From Methylotenera sp. (GTDB lineage: Bacteria; Pseudomonadota; Gammaproteobacteria; Burkholderiales; Methylophilaceae): DNA of 64,000 nucleotides. The notes beneath the pieces were generated by a model. The model saw only the letters and a program-made list of their open reading frames with translations, did no database searches and was not told the origin of the DNA. The stretch lies in NCBI GenBank assembly GCA_005777825.1, contig SXLB01000073.1, positions 1 through 64,000 on the forward strand. Direction: 5' to 3'. Numbering within the stretch: position 1 is the stretch's first letter; every line of letters begins with the position of its first letter. This document shows positions 10,040 through 19,641 of the stretch, piece after piece. A program made the position numbers and the translations under genes.

Positions 10040-10702
10040 ATGCATCCATTTGTAAAAATAGCCTGCTTTTTCTTTGTCTTGCTGCTCTTGCAGTTTCTAA
10101 GTTCATCCTCCATCGCAGTCCTGTGCGGCTTTGTCTGCTTGTTGGCCGCCATACTAAATCTTAAGCATTTTTTTCAATTGATTAAGCGCATGCGTTGGTT
10201 GTTTGTGTCCTTACTTTTGATCTATGCCTATGCTACACCAGGAGAATACCTGGTATTTTTGCCGTTAAATGTGGCGCCCAGCTACGAAGGATTGCAGCTA
10301 GGTGCGACGCAAATTGCCAAATTATTGATTGCAGTGGCGAGCTTGTCGGCTTTGTTCGCTAGCACGACTAAAAGCCAATTGATGGCTGGCTTGTGGACCT
10401 TGTTATCGCCATTGCGCCTAGTGGGATTGAATGTGGAGCGCTTCACGGTAAGGATGCTGCTCACTTTGCATTACGTAGAGCAAATGGCGGTTCAACCAAA
10501 GCTAAAGCTGGATTTTACTCAGCTCGATAAGTTGGCTGTAAGCTCCGATGAGTCTGATACATCGCCATCATTGGTTATGGTGCAGCCGGCTTTTACTTGT
10601 TTCGATAAGGCCATGCTGAGCTTGATATTACTGGCCGTAATGGGCTTAAGTTTGAGCAGATTTGTTGGCGTAGCAGGTTTTTTAAAAATGGGGCAAGCAT
10701 GA
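10040..10702 (+). CDS. CbiQ/EcfT-like membrane protein
   Basis: A hydrophobic protein of 220 residues with about five membrane segments. It resembles the transmembrane T component of energy-coupling-factor transporters (CbiQ/EcfT), including a short conserved region before the last helices (LWTLLSPLRLVGLNVERFTVRMLLTLHYVEQM), which matches the coupling-helix area that contacts the ATPases. No ATPase (A) or substrate-binding (S) subunit lies beside it, so the substrate is unknown, and it may act with a distant partner. Its end overlaps truA by four bases (ATGA). Confidence 0.6.
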   Translation: MHPFVKIACFFFVLLLLQFLSSSSIAVLCGFVCLLAAILNLKHFFQLIKRMRWLFVSLLLIYAYATPGEYLVFLPLNVAPSYEGLQLGATQIAKLLIAVASLSALFASTTKSQLMAGLWTLLSPLRLVGLNVERFTVRMLLTLHYVEQMAVQPKLKLDFTQLDKLAVSSDESDTSPSLVMVQPAFTCFDKAMLSLILLAVMGLSLSRFVGVAGFLKMGQA

Positions 10703-11490
10703 GGCTGGCATTGGGTGTGGCCTATGATGGCTCGGGTTTTTGTGGCTGGCAAAGTCAACCAAGCGCATGCGGTGTGCAAGATGCGCTGGAATTGGCAATA
10801 GCTAAAATTGCCCTTCATCCGATACGTTTGCATGCCGCTGGCAGAACCGATACCGGTGTGCATGGACTGGGGCAGGTGGTGCATTTTGACACCGACAGCG
10901 ACAGACCACTTTCTGCTTGGGTAAGAGGAGTTAATGCCTATCTACCCAGTAGCGTGCGCGTTGAATGGGCGCAGCCTGTCGATGACGAGTTTCACGCGCG
11001 TTTTTCTGCCCTAGAGCGCAGTTACCAATACCTCTTGTATAACGCCCCCGTGTCCTCGGCGCTGATGGCCGGCAAAGCCGGTTGGTTTCATTTGCCGCTG
11101 AATGTAGCCGCCATGGCAGAAGCCGCCTCGTATTTAATTGGCGAACATGACTTCAGCGCATTTCGCGCGGCCGAATGCCAAGCAAAAAGCCCAATTAGAA
11201 CCATGACCAAAGCGCAGGTGCGAGAGCAGGGTGCGTATGTGCTGTTCGATTTTTCAGCCAATGCTTTCCTGCAACACCAGGTGCGCAATATGGTGGGTGC
11301 TTTGGTCTATATAGGCAAAGGCGCCTACCCGGCCAGTTACATGCAGACCATGTTGACCCAGCGCGACCGAAATTTGGCTCCACCTACATTTTCACCAAGC
11401 GGTCTTTATTTGACGCAAGTTCGCTACCATGAAAAATGGGGCTTGCCGCTAGCGAAAAACGATGCGAAATCCATTACCTTGGTGATTTAA
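10699..11490 (+). CDS. truA: tRNA pseudouridine(38-40) synthase TruA
   Basis: TruA isomerises uridines 38, 39 and 40 in the anticodon arm of many tRNAs. The N-terminal LGVAYDGSGFCGWQSQP and the motif AAGRTDTGVHGLGQVVHF, which holds the catalytic aspartate, are definitive. At 263 residues it is full length. The start overlaps the preceding membrane-protein gene (ATGA), so the two are coupled. Confidence 0.96.
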   Translation: MRLALGVAYDGSGFCGWQSQPSACGVQDALELAIAKIALHPIRLHAAGRTDTGVHGLGQVVHFDTDSDRPLSAWVRGVNAYLPSSVRVEWAQPVDDEFHARFSALERSYQYLLYNAPVSSALMAGKAGWFHLPLNVAAMAEAASYLIGEHDFSAFRAAECQAKSPIRTMTKAQVREQGAYVLFDFSANAFLQHQVRNMVGALVYIGKGAYPASYMQTMLTQRDRNLAPPTFSPSGLYLTQVRYHEKWGLPLAKNDAKSITLVI

Positions 11491-11551
11491 GCGTTACAAT
11501 ATCGCTGTGACGAAAAGGGTCATGCTGCTAGCCTAAAATGAGACAAAACGA

Positions 11552-12187
11552 TTGAGAACCCGAGTTAAAATTTGCGGTATTACCCGCGTTGAGGATGCGC
11601 TCGCTGCCGTAGCCGCAGGCGCGGACGCCATAGGCTTGGTGTTTTATGAGCGCAGTGCTCGCAACGTCAGTGTGGCGCAAGCCGCTGCCATTAGTCGCGA
11701 ACTGCCGGCCTTTGTTAATACAGTCGGCCTGTTTGTCGATGCGACCCCGGATTTTATACGCTCGGTATTGACCGCTGTGCATTTGGATACCTTGCAATTT
11801 CATGGCGACGAAACGCCGGAGCAATGCGCAGCCTATGGCTTGCCATTTATCAAAGCAATACGGGTTAAGCCTGAGACAAATTTGTTACAATATGCAAACG
11901 GTTTTTCAGCGGCCAAAGCCTTGTTGCTGGATACCTATACAGAAGGGCAAGCAGGTGGCACCGGTCAAGCATTTGATTGGAACTTAATCCCTACTTGCAT
12001 GACCACAGACAGGTCGGTTGAAGCGCCGGTGCTGATTCTGGCTGGTGGATTAAACGACGCTAATGTGGCCTTAGCCATAGAGCAAGTTAGACCTTATGCC
12101 GTGGACGTCAGTGGTGGCGTTGAATCGGCCAAAGGCATTAAAGATCAAACTAAGATTGCGCGCTTTATGCAGGCGGTGAATGGCTAG
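11552..12187 (+). CDS. trpF: Phosphoribosylanthranilate isomerase
   Basis: TrpF converts N-(5-phosphoribosyl)anthranilate to the carboxyphenylamino deoxyribulose phosphate in tryptophan synthesis. [10 protein letters not shown] at the N-terminus contains the catalytic cysteine, and [12 protein letters not shown] and [14 protein letters not shown] are the (beta-alpha)8-barrel phosphate-binding and catalytic motifs. It has 211 residues. The only usable start is TTG at 11552: a stop lies six codons upstream and no ATG or GTG intervenes. It leads the trpF-trpB-trpA-accD set. Confidence 0.95.
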   Translation: MRTRVKICGITRVEDALAAVAAGADAIGLVFYERSARNVSVAQAAAISRELPAFVNTVGLFVDATPDFIRSVLTAVHLDTLQFHGDETPEQCAAYGLPFIKAIRVKPETNLLQYANGFSAAKALLLDTYTEGQAGGTGQAFDWNLIPTCMTTDRSVEAPVLILAGGLNDANVALAIEQVRPYAVDVSGGVESAKGIKDQTKIARFMQAVNG

Positions 12188-12235
12188 TGTGAGCGCTTAG
12201 GCGTTTACAAATATATTAAACGTGGGGAAATAAAC

Positions 12236-13438
12236 ATGCAGCTTTATGACATGCCAGATGCACGAGGCCATTTTGGTCAGTACGGTGGTACATTTGTTGC
12301 CGAAACTTTGGTTGAGGCATTAGAAGAATTGCGCGTGATGTATGAAAAATACCGTCACGACCCGGTATTTTTAGCTGAGTACGCCTACGATTTAAAACAT
12401 TTTGTTGGTCGCCCCAGTCCTATTTATCACGCAAAACGCTTGTCGGACAAAGTTGGTGGGGCGCAAATCTATTTAAAGCGTGAAGATTTAAATCACACCG
12501 GCGCACACAAAATCAACAACACCATAGGCCAAGCTTTATTGGCTAAACGCATGGGCAAGCCGCGTGTGATTGCTGAAACCGGTGCCGGTCAGCATGGTGT
12601 GGCAACTGCTACCATTGCCGCTAGGTTGGGCCTGGAATGCGTAGTCTACATGGGTAGCGAAGACGTTAAACGGCAAGCGCCGAATGTGTTTAGAATGAAG
12701 TTGTTGGGCGCGACCGTGGTGCCGGTGGAAAGCGGCTCCAAAACTTTAAAAGATGCGCTTAATGAAGCCATGCGTGATTGGGTGACCAATGTACACAATA
12801 CTTTCTACATCATAGGTACAGTAGCCGGCCCGCATCCTTATCCTATGATGGTGCGGGATTTTCAAGCCATCATAGGCATAGAAGCCAAGCAACAAATGCA
12901 TGAAATGGTAGGGCATCAGCCGGAAGCGGTGGTGGCCTGTGTGGGTGGTGGTTCTAATGCCATGGGTATTTTTTACCCTTATATTGACGTGCCTAATGTG
13001 CGTTTGATAGGTGTCGAAGCGGCAGGCTTGGGCATGGAAACCGGTAAGCATGCCGCACCGTTAACGGCTAACAGTGCCGTTGGCGTGTTGCATGGCAACC
13101 GTACCTATTTGATGCAAGATGCCGATGGCAACATCATCGAGACGCATTCCATCTCAGCCGGCTTGGATTACCCTGGGGTAGGCCCTGAGCATGCCTGGTT
13201 AAAAGATATCAAGCGTGCTGAATATGTCGCCGTAACCGATGACGAAGCCATGGCTGCTTTTCATAATTTATGCCGTACCGAAGGCATCATTCCTGCATTG
13301 GAATCCAGTCATGCCTTAGCCTACGCAGAAAAACTGGCTAAAACCATGAGCAAAGATAAAATTATTTTAGTTAACCTATCGGGTCGCGGTGACAAAGACA
13401 TCAACACCGTGGCTAAGTTGGCTAATATTACTTTGTAA
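12236..13438 (+). CDS. trpB: Tryptophan synthase beta chain
   Basis: TrpB condenses indole with serine using pyridoxal phosphate. The PLP lysine is in [17 protein letters not shown]; the glycine-rich phosphate site [10 protein letters not shown] and the C-terminal [11 protein letters not shown] are present. It has 400 residues, the usual length. A GGGGAAA ribosome site lies a few bases upstream of the ATG. trpA follows 31 bases later, as expected for the alpha2-beta2 complex. Confidence 0.97.
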   Translation: MQLYDMPDARGHFGQYGGTFVAETLVEALEELRVMYEKYRHDPVFLAEYAYDLKHFVGRPSPIYHAKRLSDKVGGAQIYLKREDLNHTGAHKINNTIGQALLAKRMGKPRVIAETGAGQHGVATATIAARLGLECVVYMGSEDVKRQAPNVFRMKLLGATVVPVESGSKTLKDALNEAMRDWVTNVHNTFYIIGTVAGPHPYPMMVRDFQAIIGIEAKQQMHEMVGHQPEAVVACVGGGSNAMGIFYPYIDVPNVRLIGVEAAGLGMETGKHAAPLTANSAVGVLHGNRTYLMQDADGNIIETHSISAGLDYPGVGPEHAWLKDIKRAEYVAVTDDEAMAAFHNLCRTEGIIPALESSHALAYAEKLAKTMSKDKIILVNLSGRGDKDINTVAKLANITL

Positions 13439-13469
13439 GCCATCCGTTTAACTTTTACTGACCATCCTT

Positions 13470-14270
13470 ATGTCTAGAATTAAAACCGTATTTGCCAACC
13501 TAAAACAGCAAGGCAAGACTGCCTTGATCCCGTATATCACAGCCGGTGATCCTCACCCTAAATTCACCGTGAGCTTGATGCACACCTTGGTTGAGCATGG
13601 TGCAGACATGATAGAGTTAGGCGTGCCATTCTCTGACCCCATGGCCGATGGACCAGTAATTCAGCGTGCCAGCGAACGTGCTTTGGTTCATAAAGTGGGC
13701 CTTACAGCGGTGTTGGACATGGTTAAAACCTTTAGGCAAACCGATCAAGCCACGCCCATTATTTTAATGGGTTACGCCAACCCGATAGAGGCGGTCGGTG
13801 CCGTGGCCTTTGCTGATAAAGCCAAAGCAGCCGATGTGGATGGCGTGATTACCGTGGATTACCCACCTGAAGAATGCGGCAGTTTTGTTAAAGAATTGCA
13901 GGACAGGGGCATTGATCCGGTATTCTTGTTGTCGCCCACCACCGATGCTAAACGCGTGGAGCTGATCGTCAAACAAGCCAGTGGCTTTGTTTATTACGTG
14001 TCACTAAAAGGCGTAACCGGTGCAGCCAATCTGGACATCGTCGAAGTAGCAAGTCGGGTGGCCAGCATACGCGAACAAACCAATTTACCGGTGGGCGTGG
14101 GTTTTGGTATACGCGATGCCGCTACGGCTAAGGCCACGGCCGCGATCGCGGATGCGGTAGTGGTAGGCAGTCGCATGGTGCTAGCCATAGAGGGTTCCAA
14201 TGAAGCCAATCTGTTAAGCAATGTGGCGAACTTGATGACGGAATTAAAAACGGCCGTTGACGCGGCCTAA
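13470..14270 (+). CDS. trpA: Tryptophan synthase alpha chain
   Basis: TrpA splits indole-3-glycerol phosphate to indole, which is tunnelled to Trp[37 protein letters not shown] (with the catalytic glutamate) and the GVTGA and GFGIRD phosphate-binding motifs are typical. It has 266 residues. It lies between trpB and accD. Confidence 0.97.
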   Translation: MSRIKTVFANLKQQGKTALIPYITAGDPHPKFTVSLMHTLVEHGADMIELGVPFSDPMADGPVIQRASERALVHKVGLTAVLDMVKTFRQTDQATPIILMGYANPIEAVGAVAFADKAKAADVDGVITVDYPPEECGSFVKELQDRGIDPVFLLSPTTDAKRVELIVKQASGFVYYVSLKGVTGAANLDIVEVASRVASIREQTNLPVGVGFGIRDAATAKATAAIADAVVVGSRMVLAIEGSNEANLLSNVANLMTELKTAVDAA

Positions 14271-14299
14271 TCAAACGAGCAATAAAGAGGATTAGTCAG

Positions 14300-15163
14300 A
14301 TGAGTTGGTTAAATAAATTACCGCAAAAAATTAAACGGGTGGTTGGCCGCGATAAAAAAACCGTGCCAGAAGGGTTGTGGAGTAAATGCCCAGCCTGCCA
14401 AACCGTCTTGTATAAAAAAGACTTGGAAGACAACGCGGAAGTCTGCCCTAAGTGTGCTCATCACCACCGCATCAGTGCCCGTGAGCGCATAGCCTTATTG
14501 TTGGATGCCGATGGCCAGTTTGAAATTGGCGCTGCCGTGCAACCCATAGACCCACTTAAATTTAAAGACAGCAAAAGCTACGCGGAGCGCATAGTTGAGT
14601 CGCAAAAAGCCGTGGCAGAAAAAGACGCATTGGTGGTCATGCAGGGCAGCATTAAAACCGTGCCTGCGGTGGTAGCGGCGTTTGAATTTAAATTAAAGGG
14701 CGGCTCCATGGGTTCGGTGGTGGGCGAACGTTTTGTGCGCGGCGTGCAAACCGCCATAGACAATAAAATGGCATTCGTTTGCGTCTCTGCTAGCGGTGGT
14801 GCGCGCATGCAAGAAGGCTTACTGTCGCTCATGCAGATGGCTAAAACCAGCGCTGCACTGACGCAGTTGAGCAAAGCAGGTTTGCCCTTTATTTCCGTTT
14901 TGACGGATCCGACCATGGGTGGTGTGTCAGCCAGCTTTGCCATGTTGGGCGATGTCATTATTGCAGAGCCGCAAGCTTTAATTGGTTTTGCTGGCCCGCG
15001 TGTGATTGAGCAGACAGTTCGTGAAACTTTGCCGGACGGATTCCAACGCGCGGAATTTTTACTCGAACACGGCGCCATAGACATGATCGTGGATAGGCGT
15101 GAAATGCGCGATAAATTGGCTAATATATTGGCTAATTTAATGCGTTTGCCGGTGGCGGCTTAA
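14300..15163 (+). CDS. accD: Acetyl-CoA carboxylase carboxyltransferase beta subunit
   Basis: AccD with AccA transfers carboxyl from carboxybiotin to acetyl-CoA, the first step of fatty acid synthesis. The N-terminal zinc ribbon is visible (CPACQTVLY...CPKCAHHHR), followed by the crotonase-fold transferase core with [11 protein letters not shown] and [12 protein letters not shown]. It has 287 residues. A perfect intrinsic terminator lies 15 bases after the stop, before folC. Confidence 0.97.
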   Translation: MSWLNKLPQKIKRVVGRDKKTVPEGLWSKCPACQTVLYKKDLEDNAEVCPKCAHHHRISARERIALLLDADGQFEIGAAVQPIDPLKFKDSKSYAERIVESQKAVAEKDALVVMQGSIKTVPAVVAAFEFKLKGGSMGSVVGERFVRGVQTAIDNKMAFVCVSASGGARMQEGLLSLMQMAKTSAALTQLSKAGLPFISVLTDPTMGGVSASFAMLGDVIIAEPQALIGFAGPRVIEQTVRETLPDGFQRAEFLLEHGAIDMIVDRREMRDKLANILANLMRLPVAA

Positions 15164-15178
15164 TCAACCCAACTAGCG

Positions 15179-15205
15179 CTGGCCTCATTTTGGCCAGTTT
15201 TTTTT
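15179..15205 (+). terminator. Intrinsic terminator between accD and folC
   Basis: CTGGCC-TCATTTT-GGCCAG followed by eight T residues. It ends only 22 bases before the probable folC start, leaving no room for a separate folC promoter, so folC must depend on read-through or on a promoter upstream of the hairpin. Confidence 0.85.
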
Positions 15206-15227
15206 GCCAGACTAAAAGGTCTTAGCC

Positions 15228-16592
15228 ATTTCTAACGAGATCACCAGTTCAGCGTTTCAATCTAACGACTTGGCCGCCTGGCTCAGCTACATCGAAAGTT
15301 TGCATCCCAAATCCATCGCCATGGGTTTGGATAGGGTTCAGCAAATGCTGAGCCGATTGCAATTGCAAGCCACGCCATTTCCTCTTATTACCGTGGCGGG
15401 CACCAATGGCAAGGGTTCCACTTGCGCCATGCTAGAGCAAATTTATTGGCAGGCTGGCTATCAAGTTGGCTGCTACACCTCACCGCACATTCTGCAATAC
15501 AACGAGCGCCTTAGAGTGAATGGGGCGCCTGCTAGCGATGCTGTGCTGTGCCAAGCCTTTGCTGTGGTTGAGCAAGCCAGACGCATGGAACCCACCATAG
15601 CGTTAACCTATTTTGAAGTGGGCACCTTGGCCGCTGTTTGGCATTTCATCAAAACAGGGGTGGAGGTCGCCATACTCGAGGTTGGCTTAGGTGGCCGCTT
15701 GGATGCAGTCAATGCCTTCGAACCTAGTTGCACTATCGTCACCAGCATCGATTTGGACCACCAGGAGTTTCTGGGAAACACGCGTGATGCAATTGGCTAT
15801 GAAAAGGCAGGTATTTTCCGTACAGGCGTGCCAGCCATATGCGGCGACCCTAAGCCGCCTGCCACTCTGCTTGCCCATGCTGCCGCAATCGCGGCCCCGC
15901 TGATTTGCTTGGGTAAAGAATTCAATGCCAGCCCGGATCAGAGCGAGTGGCATTATCAAGTGCAGCAGCAAACCCGCTATACCTTGCCCAAGCCGGCTTT
16001 GCTGGGTGCTTATCAGCTGAATAATGCGGCCTGTGCGGTATCGGCCGTTGAGGCCTTGCAAGACCGCTTGCCGGTTGGGCTGTTAAGCATAACAAGGGCG
16101 CTGGCCAATCTAAAATTGCCTGGGCGTTTTCAAATTATCCAAGCCCCTGATAGCGGCACCAAGCGTACTAGCGTGATACTGGACGTGGCACATAATCCGC
16201 ACGCGGCCCGTGCTTTGGCAGCCAACCTGCAGGCTTTGCGTAGCGATCCAGCTAGCGGGCTAGATGGTAAAACCTACGCGGTGTTCGCTATGCTGGCTGA
16301 TAAAGACAGCGGCGGGGTGATTGCGGCGCTAAAAGATCACATAGACGGCTGGTATGTGGCCGATACCCTGCATGCACGTGGTGCATGGGCAAAAGACTTG
16401 GCAGAGCAAATTGCCGGTCTGGCGCCGGCATCCACTATAAAAACCTTTGCCAGTGCAGATAAAGCCTATATTCAAGCATGTATTGATGTAGAAGCCTGTA
16501 TGGATGCAGATGAAAATGCTAAAATAATCGTGTTCGGTTCGTTTTTTACTGTTGCCAGTGTGATGCAAATATTGCCTAATAACGCTGTGTAA
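15228..16592 (+). CDS. folC: Bifunctional folylpolyglutamate / dihydrofolate synthase, probable ATT start
   Basis: FolC adds glutate to dihydropteroate and extends polyglutamate tails on folates. The P-loop VAGTNGKGSTCAMLE, the VGLGGRLDAVN motif and the C-terminal ligase domain (VILDVAHNPHAARALA) are clear. The ORF track starts at TTG 15270, which has no ribosome site. The same frame stays open upstream to 15213 without any ATG, GTG or CTG. An AAAAGG ribosome site (15214-15219) sits eight bases before ATT at 15228, and the added residues ISNEITSSAFQSND read like a normal FolC lead-in, so I chose ATT. That gives 454 residues instead of 440. SPOR, cvpA and purF follow. Confidence 0.9.
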   Translation: MSNEITSSAFQSNDLAAWLSYIESLHPKSIAMGLDRVQQMLSRLQLQATPFPLITVAGTNGKGSTCAMLEQIYWQAGYQVGCYTSPHILQYNERLRVNGAPASDAVLCQAFAVVEQARRMEPTIALTYFEVGTLAAVWHFIKTGVEVAILEVGLGGRLDAVNAFEPSCTIVTSIDLDHQEFLGNTRDAIGYEKAGIFRTGVPAICGDPKPPATLLAHAAAIAAPLICLGKEFNASPDQSEWHYQVQQQTRYTLPKPALLGAYQLNNAACAVSAVEALQDRLPVGLLSITRALANLKLPGRFQIIQAPDSGTKRTSVILDVAHNPHAARALAANLQALRSDPASGLDGKTYAVFAMLADKDSGGVIAALKDHIDGWYVADTLHARGAWAKDLAEQIAGLAPASTIKTFASADKAYIQACIDVEACMDADENAKIIVFGSFFTVASVMQILPNNAV

Positions 16593-16631
16593 CAATAGTC
16601 CTATGTTCATGCTATTTTAAGGAATGCAGCA

Positions 16632-17303
16632 ATGCCACCTGATACAGACCACGATCAAGAATTAAGTTTAAAGAAACGTGCTAGGCGTCGCCTGGTCGGG
16701 GCAGTAGGCTTGGTCTTGTTAATGGTCGGTGTCTTGCCCATGGTATTGCAAGATCGCGCTAGTTTGACCCCAAGTGCGGCCATCAAGATTACCATGGCGG
16801 GTGTTGATGCCGGTGTGGTCGAACCGATTGCACCGCCAGCACCTCTTGCAGCGCCAGCGCTGCCCCCTGTATCGCCGCTAGCTGGTGAGGGGGCAGTTGC
16901 TTCGGATACCACGGCTGTTGCAATAAATGAAAGTTCTGCCGGCGCCGATCCTGCTCAAATTAAGCCCACAGAAAAACCAACAGATAAACCAATAGAAAAG
17001 CCAGTAGAGAAAGCACTTGAAGCTAAGCCACAGCCATCACTGGCAAAAGCCGATGGCAGCGCAGCAGCAAAATCCAGTTTTGCCATTCAAATAGGGGTGT
17101 ATTCCTCTATGGCCAGCGTCACTGAAATGGAAGGCAAATTAAAGCAAGCTGGTTATCAGGCCAGCATAAAAAAAGTCAGTACCGATAAAGGTGAGAAAAT
17201 TCGCTTAAGAACCGGCGATTACCCTACGCGTCAGCAGGCTGCCGAAGCAATGCTCAAACTTCAGGCTTTAAATATGCAAGGCATGGTAGTGGCTAATGAC
17301 TAA
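16632..17303 (+). CDS. SPOR-domain inner-membrane protein
   Basis: 223 residues: a short cytoplasmic basic N-terminus (KKRARRR), one membrane helix near 23-40 (LVGAVGLVLLMVGVLPMVL), a long proline/alanine/lysine-rich periplasmic linker with repeated TEKP/DKP/EKP units, and a C-terminal SPOR domain (about 148-222, SFAIQIGVYSSMASVTEMEGKLKQAGY). SPOR domains bind denuded peptidoglycan at the septum, so a role in cell division or wall remodelling is likely (DedD/FtsN style). The position between folC and cvpA matches dedD in other proteobacteria. Confidence 0.85.
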   Translation: MPPDTDHDQELSLKKRARRRLVGAVGLVLLMVGVLPMVLQDRASLTPSAAIKITMAGVDAGVVEPIAPPAPLAAPALPPVSPLAGEGAVASDTTAVAINESSAGADPAQIKPTEKPTDKPIEKPVEKALEAKPQPSLAKADGSAAAKSSFAIQIGVYSSMASVTEMEGKLKQAGYQASIKKVSTDKGEKIRLRTGDYPTRQQAAEAMLKLQALNMQGMVVAND

Positions 17304-17332
17304 GTTCTTTAAGCAGCGTGCTGGCCTAAATC

Positions 17333-17824
17333 ATGACTAGTTTTGACTACTTGGTGCTAGCCATATTAGGCCTATCCGTCGCATTGAGCGTCATGCGCGG
17401 CTTGGTGCTGGAAGCCTTGTCCATTGTGTCGTGGGTGTTAGCCTTCTTCGTCGCTAAAAGTTACGCCAGTCAATTGGTGCCCATGATGCCTGAGGCTATC
17501 CCAACCGAACCACTGCGGGTCGCGGCAGCATTTTTAATCGTATTCATAGCGACCTTGCTTATTAGCAGTCTGTTGTCGATTGCGCTGGCCAGTCTGTTTA
17601 AGAAATTAGGTTTGGGTTGGCTGAATCGGCTGTTAGGCGGTTTGTTTGGTTTGACGCGCGGCATCATCATTGTTTGCTTGTTGGTATTTTTAGCCGGCAT
17701 GACCGATTTGCCTAAGGATGACCGTTGGCGAGATGCCATGTTGAGCGCCCCGTTTGAAGCCTTGGTTGGCCATATAATGCCTTGGGTGCCAGATAGCATA
17801 AGCCAATACATTAGGTACGATTAG
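17333..17824 (+). CDS. cvpA: CvpA family membrane protein
   Basis: 163 residues with about four membrane helices; the N-terminus MTSFDYLVLAILGLSVALSVMRGLVLEALSIVSWV and the GLGWLNRLLGGLFGLTRG region are typical of CvpA, first described as needed for colicin V production and more recently tied to envelope homeostasis. The exact function is unsettled. It precedes purF, as it does widely in proteobacteria. Confidence 0.9.
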   Translation: MTSFDYLVLAILGLSVALSVMRGLVLEALSIVSWVLAFFVAKSYASQLVPMMPEAIPTEPLRVAAAFLIVFIATLLISSLLSIALASLFKKLGLGWLNRLLGGLFGLTRGIIIVCLLVFLAGMTDLPKDDRWRDAMLSAPFEALVGHIMPWVPDSISQYIRYD

Positions 17825-17877
17825 GGCGCATTTGACCCCAGCTTCATGGCATCCGTGCTAGGCATAACGATAAAACG

Positions 17878-17903
17878 CAGTATTCATTACACAGTATTCA
17901 TTA
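17878..17903 (+). repeat. Tandem 12-bp direct repeat before purF
   Basis: CAGTATTCATTA occurs at 17878-17889 and again at 17892-17903, separated by CA, ending 15 bases before the purF ATG. It does not resemble the E. coli PurR operator. It could be a recent duplication or a paired regulator site. Confidence 0.8.
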
Positions 17904-17918
17904 TTTAAGGCTACATCC

Positions 17919-19457
17919 ATGTGCGGAATCATAGGTATTGTTGGTAAAAACCCAGTTAACCAATTGTTGTACGATGGTTTGTTGGTCTTGCAGCACAGGG
18001 GCCAAGACGCCGCAGGCATTGTTACCACCGACGGCAATACCTTTTTTATGCATAAAAATAACGGCTTGGTTAAAGACGTTTTTCAAACCCGCCACATGCG
18101 TAGTTTGGTTGGCAATGTCGGTATCGGACATGTGCGCTACCCAACTGCCGGTTCATCGAGTGCCGCGGAAGCCCAGCCTTTTTATGTCAACTCGCCATTC
18201 GGCATAGTGCTGGGTCACAACGGCAATCTGACCAATTCGGATCAATTGAAATCCGAAATGTTTAAACAAGATTTACGTCACATCAATACCAATTCCGATT
18301 CCGAAGTATTGCTCAATGTGTTGGCGCACGAAATTGAACAAACCTCACGTAATGCCGTGCTAAATACCGACATGACTTTTGATGCGGTGGCTGGCGTGCA
18401 CAGACGCTGCAAAGGCGCGTACGCGGTAGTGGCCATGATTGCCAACTTTGGCTTATTAGCCTTTCGCGACCCCAATGGCATACGCCCCTTGGTGATAGGC
18501 AAGGCCGAGACCGATAAAGGCACCGAGTACATCGTCGCTTCAGAAAGCGTGGCCTTGGATGTGCTTGGCTTCACCTTGGTAAGAGATGTAGCGCCGGGTG
18601 AGGCTATATTTATCGACATGCACGGTAATTTTTTCAGTCGCCAATGCGCCGAGCAAGCCAAGCTCAACCCCTGTATTTTTGAATACGTTTATTTAGCCAG
18701 ACCCGACTCCGTCATCGATGACGTGTCTGTTTACCAAACCCGATTGGACATGGGCAAAACCCTGGCAGAAAAGATCAAGCGTGACTGGGCTGATAAGAAA
18801 ATTGATGTGGTGATTCCTATCCCTGACACCAGTCGTCCCAGTGCCTTGCAGGTCGGTATAGCCTTAGGTTTGGATTACCGGGAGGGCTTTATTAAAAATC
18901 GTTACATAGGCCGTACCTTCATCATGCCTGGCCAAGCTTTGCGTAAGAAATCGGTTAGGCAAAAACTCAATCCCATAGGCATAGAATTTAAAGGTAAAAA
19001 TGTTTTGCTGGTGGACGATTCCATCGAGCGCGGCACCACCTCCCAGCAAATTGTGCAGATGGCTAGGGATGCCGGTGCCAATAAAGTCTATTTTGCTTCT
19101 GCTGCACCGCCGGTGCGCTTTCCTAATGTCTATGGCATAGACATGCCCAGTCGCGATGAATTGCTCGCGACGGGCCGTACCGATGAAGAGATTTGCCGAG
19201 AAATCGGTGCCGACGCCCTGATCTATCAAGATTTGAGCGCCCTAGTTGGGGTGGTGAAGTTAAGTAACCCAAAAATAGTCGATTTTGATTGCTCCTGCTT
19301 TGATGGTAAATACGTGACCGGTGACATCAGTGAGGCTTACTTAGCTAATATAGAATCGGCCCGTGGCGACGTGAATAAAAAACAAAAACCGGCCAACGCC
19401 AGTACGCAAATAGATTTAAATTTAATCGACAGTTTTGAAGACGCCGTGGCCGACTAA
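17919..19457 (+). CDS. purF: Amidophosphoribosyltransferase
   Basis: PurF makes phosphoribosylamine from PRPP and glutamine, the committed step of purine synthesis. The mature N-terminal cysteine nucleophile is at MCGIIGIVG, followed by [11 protein letters not shown] and RYPTAG of the Ntn glutaminase domain; the C-terminal phosphoribosyltransferase domain carries the PRPP loop [18 protein letters not shown]. At 512 residues it is the usual length. A 9-bp stem-loop follows the stop. Confidence 0.97.
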   Translation: MCGIIGIVGKNPVNQLLYDGLLVLQHRGQDAAGIVTTDGNTFFMHKNNGLVKDVFQTRHMRSLVGNVGIGHVRYPTAGSSSAAEAQPFYVNSPFGIVLGHNGNLTNSDQLKSEMFKQDLRHINTNSDSEVLLNVLAHEIEQTSRNAVLNTDMTFDAVAGVHRRCKGAYAVVAMIANFGLLAFRDPNGIRPLVIGKAETDKGTEYIVASESVALDVLGFTLVRDVAPGEAIFIDMHGNFFSRQCAEQAKLNPCIFEYVYLARPDSVIDDVSVYQTRLDMGKTLAEKIKRDWADKKIDVVIPIPDTSRPSALQVGIALGLDYREGFIKNRYIGRTFIMPGQALRKKSVRQKLNPIGIEFKGKNVLLVDDSIERGTTSQQIVQMARDAGANKVYFASAAPPVRFPNVYGIDMPSRDELLATGRTDEEICREIGADALIYQDLSALVGVVKLSNPKIVDFDCSCFDGKYVTGDISEAYLANIESARGDVNKKQKPANASTQIDLNLIDSFEDAVAD

Positions 19458-19471
19458 AAAAGCGTCTTGAC

Positions 19472-19493
19472 GGTATGCCAGCTATGGCATACC
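19472..19493 (+). terminator. Stem-loop after purF
   Basis: GGTATGCCA-GCTA-TGGCATACC is a perfect 9-bp hairpin 14 bases after the purF stop. There is no T-run, so it may act as an mRNA 3'-end stabiliser or a Rho-assisted stop rather than a classical terminator. Confidence 0.55.
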
Positions 19494-19565
19494 ATCCAAT
19501 TGCGCTGATTTGAGTGACTCAACTTAAACAAAGTCTTACTCAGCTTGCGGGCGCATTATAAACAC

Positions 19566-19616
19566 AGCTAAAGCGAGTTCAAAAACCCGTTTAGCTAAGA
19601 CCTAGGCGGGTTTTTT
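19566..19616 (+). promoter_or_regulatory. Candidate transcription attenuator in the metZ leader
   Basis: An intrinsic terminator (CCCGTTTAG at 19586-19594 with CTAGGCGGG at 19602-19610, then six T) ends 25 bases before the metZ ATG. The sequence AGCTAAA at 19566-19572 is perfectly complementary to TTTAGCT at 19590-19596, which overlaps the left arm of the terminator. The two helices exclude each other, the usual layout of a terminator/antiterminator switch. No known riboswitch family is recognised. Confidence 0.5.
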
Positions 19617-19641
19617 AACGTCTAAATAACACGGGATTATT

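Noticed and set aside
14578-15084. 168-residue minus-strand ORF opposite accD
   Set aside because: Shadow of accD, with no motifs.
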